Part shown: in pieces, positions 56,147-64,000 of the stretch | Position numbering within the stretch: the first letter of the stretch is position 1 | Layout: each line of letters begins with the position of its first letter | Assembly (NCBI GenBank): GCA_000226015.1 | Contig: JH154988.1 | Location: 83,979 to 147,978 of the forward strand | DNA length: 64,000 bases | Reading direction: 5' to 3' | Source of the DNA: Mnemiopsis leidyi | Taxonomy: Eukaryota; Ctenophora; Tentaculata; Lobata; Bolinopsidae | Made by a program: the position numbers and the translations under genes | The notes under the pieces: generated by a model | Database searches by the model: none | The model's input: only the letters and a program-made list of their open reading frames with translations | What the model was told of the DNA's origin: nothing

Positions 56147-59100
56147 CTACATCGCCATGTTTTCTAGGTTGGCACAGAACAAAGTTGCCTTGACGCTATC
56201 AAAAATGTTCTGAGTCGTCCTTGTATCGGTGGCGCAGGTGAAGTGCACAAAAAACGGTGTCGTTGGAGAAATCTGGCCTGATTCCGAGTAAGCCTCCTCC
56301 CTGGCATCAATGTACAAAGACCTAAAAAAGTCCCTCCCCGCTGCAACATCTAACTCAGGACCAGTGTAGGCAGGAATAAAGGTTCGTATGTGTATTCCAT
56401 TTTTCACTTTTTCTTCAAACTGGTCCGTCTTGTTGAGAAACAAAATGAAGGATGTGTCTTTGAAGTAGCGGTATTTGACGATCTCCTTGAAAAGCTGGAA
56501 AATAGGGTTTTAATGGATGGTCAGTTTGGCAATCGATCGAGTCAGTTTTGGTGGTCAGACAAACGAAAAGACACCTAAAATATCGGTAGGACAACAAAAC
56601 GAGAAAAGTCGACTGTTCAAATCACAATTCTACAATATTGGGTCTCGTGTCGGGCAACATTTTCAAAACGACAAAAATCTTTGGAGACGACGAAATATCC
56701 CTAGGATCAGTGATGACAAAACAATCGAAGTTCGCTATAGTGACGTTTCACCTGCAAGTGCAATATAAGGAAGCTAGTTATACTTCGACGTTTCCTGTTC
56801 ACACTCACAACACCAATGACCATGAACTACATCTAAAATTAGAACGAAAAACGAGTAGACAAACTAAATTACAGCTCACGAGAAATTATCGTTATATTGT
56901 CACGGCAAAAAAGTCACTATGTTACTTATAGTGTTTAATAATAAAGCTATTATAAATTAGTTCAGCACCATTATTGAATTGAAAAGATAAAAACAAAGAT
57001 TGAATGGATTTATACAACTTAAAAGTTCAGAGCCCAGTCAAGTAATAGTTTGTTGCGTTAAGTTCTTGTAATTGTCAATGTTTGGTAATTGAAGTAGTGG
57101 TGTCCCCGAATAGATTAAAGCACATCAATCTGCTTGGCATGCATGGCACGAGCCATTCGGAGAGATAAATTTCTTCAATGGCACGGAGTTCTGACGATAA
57201 ACTGCACTGTACGCACCTGCATGTCCTTACACAGACATATGAACTTTCGCCTACTTCAGAATATCAGATTGCGGGAAATTAGCAAACTTTAAAGTTAAGT
57301 TAATACCCGGCAGAGTGATGTACTTTAATCGATGTGGGAACACCACTTTTATAAAGTTTTATTGGCCGTTTGAATGGCATGTCAGCGAAATGAAATAACA
57401 AGACAAAAGTCATATTGGCTACATCTACAACGTTACGCCACTGTTGACCTCCAAAATAAATTTCCAGAGAATCACTCGTAAATTGTCATGACTAATAAAT
57501 AAGTGACAAAGTTGATAATTTAAATACCTGCAAACTCTCCTCAGTCCGGTTTTTTGTTTTGCATTCCTGTAGGTACATGTCATACTCTGACAAGGAGGCC
57601 AGGAATATTACCGACGTCACTCCCTGAATAGATTTAGATTTAGGAACCGACCAGATAGGGAATTCCATCAATTTATTCCATCTCTAATACTTTTTGCCGA
57701 AGGCAAGAAAGTAAAGTAAATGGTTTAAAGTGGTAAGTTATAGTGGTCGTAAAAGGGGGTCGTCAAATATTCACGGCGTTGTCCGCACTTGACTTTAAAT
57801 GAATCGTACAATTTAGTATTCGTAAATCTTGTAAATCTTGTACAATGGATGCAAATGTTAAATAATCGCGCTCAGCTGCACCAGCATTCTGTATCAATTT
57901 AGTTAATCTTTCAAGTTGACGAAATGTTATGCGGCAAGAGACTAGTAGGGAATCAGCCCAAGCTGAGTTGTTAAGTCTGTTTTTTATTACTAAAATTTCA
58001 CGGCCGATTTAATGCTTTCTAATCCAATAAGCAGTGTACATCTACATTCAGTATCATCACACAAGCTAAATTAGATTGTTCCACTTCCAGTTTCCAATAT
58101 TTTAACTCTGGTATAGCGGCTATAAAATTCCTTAAATCGGTCTTTGTGACGGAAAATCTATTTACAGTATGTTCTGCTTCAAAATAGCTCCTTTAGAGTT
58201 GAAGATATGGAAATCTAGCGTCCGCCTGAGACCTAACTAAGTGGGCGCAGTTTTTTTAATTTTGTTTAAATCTTCTCAAAAGCATCTTCCAAAGTAATTT
58301 TGAATTATCTATAAGCTACTTAAAAGTTGTTTATATTATTCGTGCTACAATCGTTACTGTGCCTATTACTCTATTAGATCTCGGAATTTCATGCCGACTG
58401 AGGCTGAAAAGTAAAGTACTATCATCCGAAAAATACATTGTCTTAATGTCTTCGTGAGAAGATATTACAGCTCATATCTACTAAATGAACGAAGAGCAGA
58501 GAAAAGTGACTACTGTAGGCAAATCTCACGTGTGCCCGTGTATGGTGCCTTGCCCTACTGGTACTATTACTAATGTATATCCTTTAGGGGTATTTGCCTG
58601 GTCCCTTTTTGTCATTAGATCACGATATTGACTCATGCTTTATACCCTTCTTTGGAAAAGGTACAATTACTAGATTTACTTTTATAAATGTAATGACAAA
58701 TAGCCCTTAGCATTTATATAAGATCATTTAGCAAAATCATCAAGTGAAATCTTCAAAACGCACAAACTTTTCAACTAAACGCAAATCTTATAGTTATAAC
58801 TTATATTACCTTCTTTAACCTTGCTAACGCGGTCTTCCATTTTAAAACTAAGACAGAGAGGCACACCAAACATCACGGGTGCCTCCATGCTCAAATCATC
58901 ATTACACATAACTATACCTCACTATATAGATAAAAATACTTCCCACACCTCAAAACTGTGAATCCATTTTCTTCGCTCCCTTCTTTGGCCTCCAACATCG
59001 ATTATTCTCAAGTTTATTCGATCAACGTTAAAAACTTCTTCGATTATTCCTGTTGTCCGAACTCGAGTCCTAAAGGGAAGCTAAGCTGAAACTACCGAAA

Positions 59101-60433
59101 AGTTTTGCAAAATTCATAATCAAACAACTTAGTGATATATTATTAACTTTCACGAAGAGTATCCTGATCGCCACGCAAAAACCTAATTAAAACAGCCGAT
59201 AAAAGTCTAAATGATATGCTGAAAATGAAAAAATTAAGCTGAAATTTAAAAGAACCAACCTGAGAATATCCTGCAGTTCTACTCTGAAGTTGGGCTGCTC
59301 TATCTGCGCTATCCTGTCCAGAAAGTACTTGGCCGAGTCTAGCAACTGCAGAGAGTTCTTTTATTGGATGCGGATTGGGGAGGCGGGAGATATTCCCAAA
59401 TATAATTAAAATCACATTGCGATACCTATTCTTTTAGAATAAGAAACATATTTTTGTACTTGCTACTGTTAATTTTTGTTAGCTGAGGTGTTAACTAAAA
59501 ACTCTACTAGTCTTCACACAAAAATCAGAGTTAAAAAAGACTCTATGAGAATGCCTAAACACTTTTAGTTTTGGTCAAATAAAATTTATGAGCAATTTAA
59601 AAGATCAAACTTTTTTGATTAAGATGGGACATGTCCCGAAAAGATCAGAAAACACAAAACCTGGTACTCTCGCCGCCTGTCGTAGCATTTTTCTACGCCC
59701 TCATCCGTCCACAGTCTCTTGATTATTTTCAACTGAGCAGGCTCAAGGAGGGTCGGTTCTGCACTCTCATCAAACAGGTCTATCAGCGGTTCAACTTCTT
59801 TGGCAAGGGCCTGTGTGTTTTTCATTTTTAGATATCCCTCATGTGTGGATAAATAACAAATGAATGGATTAATGAATGCCAGACTCTTCTGTAGTGGAAA
59901 TTCTTCAAGCTTTATTGGAACTGACTACCTACCGGATCCTGGTATGGAATTGACAATGTCTCCATAGCAGCACCCAAACTGGAAGCAGCTTGGAGCAGGT
60001 TCTTGTGAACGACCCTCAGATAGTACTCGTATTGGTCCTCAGGAAATCCGCCCCCCAGGATAATCCTCATTTGCTTGATAAACGTACTCTTCCCACATTC
60101 TCCCGTCCCTGTTTTGGGACAGAATTTAGGGTCTCTGAATCATGACTAATCATAACGCGCAATATTCGGTCTTGGGAATTTGCTAATTTGAGTAGACGCA
60201 TCGACTTCTCTAATTCGTTTATACTTTTGAAGTTGTTAGGATTAATGCCGAGATTTATTTCAAAATGTTATAGTTTTTATCGTACCTAACAGCAAGATTT
60301 TTTGTTCCTTTCGCAGTGCCTGTTTAGATTTGGTGATCTGCTTCTCGATTGCAGTGTTCTTTTTCTTCTGCTCGTCCGTCTCGGCCGAGTTCTTGCCGTT
60401 GCACAAACTCAGGAATTGAAGACACAATTCCAT
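56147..60433 (-). CDS. Heterotrimeric G-protein alpha subunit, Gq-like but divergent, seven exons, 374 aa
   Basis: Minus-strand exons 60433-60286, 60108-59933, 59810-59661, 59345-59260, 59069-58949, 57623-57528 and 56494-56147 join in phase. The N-terminus [13 protein letters not shown] has cysteines suited to palmitoylation. The P-loop is [16 protein letters not shown], with Cys in place of the usual Ser before GKS. The helical domain ends CYDRRREYQ and [12 protein letters not shown], Gq-like. Switch I is RTRVRTTG and switch II is [12 protein letters not shown], with the catalytic Arg and Gln kept. NKTD and TCATDT bind guanine. The last exon has an unusual tail, [10 protein letters not shown], where Gq subunits end in YNLV. 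It would couple GPCRs at the plasma membrane; the odd tail suggests different receptor choice. Two more intact last exons lie downstream. Confidence 0.93.
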
Positions 60434-63400
60434 GTCTGATTGTTTACATCGACACCGCGTGTCTACATTTAGAAAACTAAAACTGCAGTCTTGTTAAAAA
60501 GCAAATAGGATGTTTATAGGAGGAACTATGTCTATCAAGCAATACAACTTTGGCTGTCAAGAAATACTACTCAATCGCAAAGAAAACAAATTAAAAGTAA
60601 AGCCAATATGAGTACAATAAGGAATTGTACAGGTGCAATATAACAACCGACCAGCATTGCAAGAGTATGCAGAGGTAATTATATCATTCACGAGGCGGTA
60701 ATATGCGATTCTATAAGGATAATCAACAAATGACTTTCAAATTGTAGCGCAAAAAGGTGACACAGCTATTTGTCTATGCCTGAAACTTATGTATACCTAT
60801 ACAATCATTCGTCATGAAACCTAATACTACAACATACCACTATACCAGGCGTGGTACTGGATCCTGAATTAACACACCATGTTGTAGAGTAGCTGGGTAT
60901 CCTCAAATTTCCGTAAGATGATACGCAACCCGATCAACACAGACAGAGCTCATCAGAACAAATTGATGATGGGATATGAAGTCATGTTTAAATCATGGTC
61001 ACCACTAGGATGGGATCCACCTTTTCTCACTTTAAACTTAACGACAGTCGGCCTCATTGGGACTACTTTGTCCTAAGCAAGTTAATCAAGATTTATCATA
61101 CTCGCGAGAGTAAGTTGTGGGTACTATGACGGTGTTTGATATTCCGCTGCTCATGAAATATTTTAAAGATCGGCCCTTAATAATTAATTGGCTTCTCATA
61201 GAGCCCCATAAAGTTATTCCAAGCACCGTTTTGAGTGATACCTTCTTCAAAGCAAATTCCCAAAAACTATTGACAAGAGTGCGGGTAGTTTCAAACAGTG
61301 AGCGTGCCTCAAATGGCATAATCATCAACCGTCCAGATGTCATTAAGTTTTAAATACCATGAGCCCAACCTTACCATTGGGCATTTTATAAAGCTTAGAA
61401 GCATAGCCAAATATGATAATCTTAAAATTATTCTTGGAGCGAATTCCTTAGAACATACAAAAGTGCCATAAAGCTGTGCTTGCAGAGAGCAATCTGCCGA
61501 TTTTTAAACTCGCAAAATATGGTTGTGAATAACTAAGAACATAAATTAAGAAGAAGCAGAATTTGGGCCCTGTCAACAATTATTTAAGCAATAAAGCTCA
61601 CTGACTGCTAAAGCTCATAATAGTAGAATATGCATACCAGACAACCATACAACGATTCAGCTGCCTTCCCTAGAAAGGGATACCTTTAGAATTTACGCAT
61701 AATTTAAATGTGATATTATTTATTGCTGCGAAAATTGTAGGAACCGAATGTATGCAAAAACTTTTATGATATTGAAAATATATTTGTGCACATTTTGAGA
61801 GGGTACTCGATGTGATTGGACTTTTCTGGGTCCCCAAATTTTGAGAACTTTTGCTGAAGTAACTCACTTGCCAGCTCAATGACTAGACATTTCCAAAACC
61901 AAAACCTTAATTGTAACCCTAACCTAGTATTTCCTGAAATTTGAAGTTATGCCCAGGCCAATCTAACCATAACTCAAAACCATAACCTTATAACAAGTCA
62001 TTTAGGTTGTTGCACTGGTCGAGTGACCCCGTACAAGGAGCCCTTCTTGCAGCTATTATTGTCCTCAGAGCAAAGTTTTTACCCTACGTCATGCAGGGTG
62101 TTTCGGAATCAGTGTCAAAGTTTGATCCGTGGTGTCACACAAGTTACAATTGATTTGTTCCAGTTTCAAGGCCAAAATTTACATGTTGTTCCAAGATTAC
62201 AGCGTCAAAAATACGTCGAATCATATATCTTAAAACATGATGATACTTAATGAGGATTTTCACATTTGATACTGGCGCTTCATTTATTATTTGCTATTTA
62301 GATATCTTTCACGATAAGCTCCTTTTTCATGCTATAACAAGGAATATACTATTATAAGAGTTTGTTTAACAGCTTGTTGGACGATATCAACATGAATTAC
62401 ACGAGTCGTTGCCGAGTGCAAATTAATGCAATGATTGCTCGAGGCAAATCCAAGTTTGATTGCGGTCACGGCTTCATTTATGTTGTAAGATTAGGTACAG
62501 TTAAGTATGCAATAATTATGTGCGGGCTTCTACGAACAGTAACTGATTAATGAAACATAAGGCTAACTAATCGACTATAGGTTCGTGAAAAAGAAATTAA
62601 AAAACTGAGAAACTGAGAAGCTGGAAAAAGCATTTTCTATCACAACGACGTGTTTCTGAGTTTTCATAAAATCGTACGCCTAAGTTGACAGGCAAAACCA
62701 TAATTTGGTGTGACATTCAAGTACAAGCTTACAAGCTTACAAGCCACTATTTTGAGGATAAGGAGTACTATTTAACCAAGAGTACCATCACAAAGTGATG
62801 CGTTAAACAAAGATGCCCGGGTTATAACACTTAAATGATATAGTGCAAAGAAGCAACTGAATTTATAAGTCGCAGTTTTGACTCCACATGTCCAATGTGA
62901 AGCATGCGATTTATTTAATTTCAGTAAATACAGTGCAATATATAATTTCAGTAAATACAGTGCAATATATAATTTCAGTAAATACAGTGCAATATATAAT
63001 TTCAGTAAATACAGTCTGCCTGCGCTCTGTACTTACGTAGAAATGAACATGTTGCGGCCACATACTTGGCAGTGCCCAGTACATGAATTTTATTTGAAAA
63101 TAACGAGGATAAATCGACACAAATAATCATTAGCATCATCTGCAGCAATATTGCTCATGTACCATACCGGCGGTGCAGTAAATGGTAATTACAGCAAATC
63201 GGTAAAAGTTGCATGATGCTTCTGAAGGAAATTTATTATAATCATATCGACAGGGCTTATATCCTTTATTAATAGTCGCCGGCAGGCTGACAAGGGAGCA
63301 AAAGTAAAAGTGAAGGTAAAACTAAGAAGCTGAAAATGAAAGCATTGCATATGTAGAGTGTGAAGCAGGAAAATCTGTTTTACCGTATGATACTGTGAAA

Positions 63401-63598
63401 TACACTTGAATGTTTACCCTTGGGAGAGGGTAAAATATAATAATCAGGAACTATACCAGACTATACAGAAACTATACAGTATACCCAACAGTAGGAGGAA
63501 GACTACTGTGAGGTGTCGATAACACTGATAGTAACACCGATAGTAACCTAGAAGGTATCATTGATGGAAAAATTTCCGGCTTTTAATATACACAAACA
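60434..63598. other. Intergenic region upstream of the G-alpha gene
   Basis: No exon is recognised on either strand; open frames are short and motif-free. A four-copy tandem repeat lies at 62918-63015. Confidence 0.55.
62918..63015. repeat. 27-bp tandem repeat, about 3.7 copies
   Basis: ATTTCAGTAAATACAGTGCA followed by ATATATA is repeated at 62918, 62945, 62972 and 62999 (last copy partial), with near-perfect identity. Confidence 0.9.
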
Positions 63599-64000
63599 GG
63601 CAAAAGGGTCATATAGTTTGGTGAGTGGGGCAATTGGCGCCAATGGTGGTCAGTGGTGCCAATGGTGGTCCCCATCGCCATTGGCGCCAATGGATGTGTA
63701 CCATTGGCGACAATGGCGATCGCCATTGACGACCATTGGCGCCATAATAATGGATCCATTGGAACCACTCGATGGTGATACCTTTTTCACGATTACCACT
63801 CAGAGTGAATGGATCATTTGGAATTACAATGTCGACAATGGTATCAATGGCGACAATGGCGACAATGGTACCAATGGCGACAATGGTGCCCATGACGACA
63901 ATGGTACCAATGGCGACAATGGCGCCAACCAGTAAATAATTATACGGGATTATAGCCATTGACGACAGTGGCTCCAACTGGTAACAGTAGGCGCCATTCA
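63599..64000. mobile_element. Second copy of the GGCGACAATGG minisatellite element, cut by the window end
   Basis: It starts GGCAAAAGGGTCATATAGTT and shares with 25409-25726 the sequence TTGGTGAGTG, the block AACCACTCGAT, CACTCAGAGTGAATGGATCA and the ATGGCGACAATGG repeats. It encodes NGDNGTNGDNG-like low-complexity text and is not a gene. Confidence 0.75.

Noticed and set aside
63561-63935. Open frame encoding NGDNGTNGDNG repeats
   Set aside because: It is the minisatellite body of a mobile element, also present non-coding in a synthase intron.

Overview
The window is nuclear DNA from an animal, probably a marine invertebrate. Genes are split by many short GT-AG introns, the families are animal ones (Rab, FKBP15, an animal FAS-like synthase, a tandem-Ig receptor, heterotrimeric G-alpha), and non-coding DNA is AT-rich with tRNA-derived SINEs, MITEs, hAT and non-LTR debris. 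The lineage cannot be fixed from sequence alone; a cnidarian or other early-branching animal is a guess. A 10-base run of N at 17233-17242 marks an assembly gap.

Layout. 1-2655: nothing recognised. 2662-6915 (+): a TATA-like box, a possible 5' exon and a RASEF/CRACR2A-like Rab GTPase in six exons. 6916-10456: repeats. 10457-14264 (-): FKBP15 orthologue in three exons. 14265-23014: a transposon graveyard with a non-LTR RNase H fragment, a hAT remnant, SINEs and a cluster of roughly 80-90 bp MITEs with perfect 8-bp target-site duplications. 23015-36729 (+): a 38-exon animal FAS-like polyketide synthase (about 2069 aa; KS-AT-DH-noncatalytic core-ER-KR-ACP, no thioesterase). 37318-38814 (-): a two-exon secreted peptide of 76 aa with one EF-hand loop. 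41184-51770 (+): a receptor of about 3377 aa, nearly all in one 10-kb exon, with about 30 Ig-like domains, sushi and GCC2/GCC3 modules, one transmembrane helix and a short tail. 53017-60433 (-): a Gq-like G-alpha gene in seven exons, followed downstream by two more intact last exons and one decayed one. 60434-64000: intergenic, ending in a truncated copy of a mobile minisatellite element also found in a synthase intron.

The two most unusual systems are these. (1) The synthase keeps the overall KS fold sequence, but the Cys-His-His catalytic positions are all replaced, while AT, KR, ER and ACP signatures look intact. (2) The G-alpha locus has one set of upstream exons and several phase-matched 3' terminal exons encoding different receptor-contact tails, so it could make several G-alpha subunits by alternative terminal exon choice.

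Exon structures were built by hand from splice-site consensus, reading-frame phase and family similarity. They are internally consistent in phase, but no transcript data were available.
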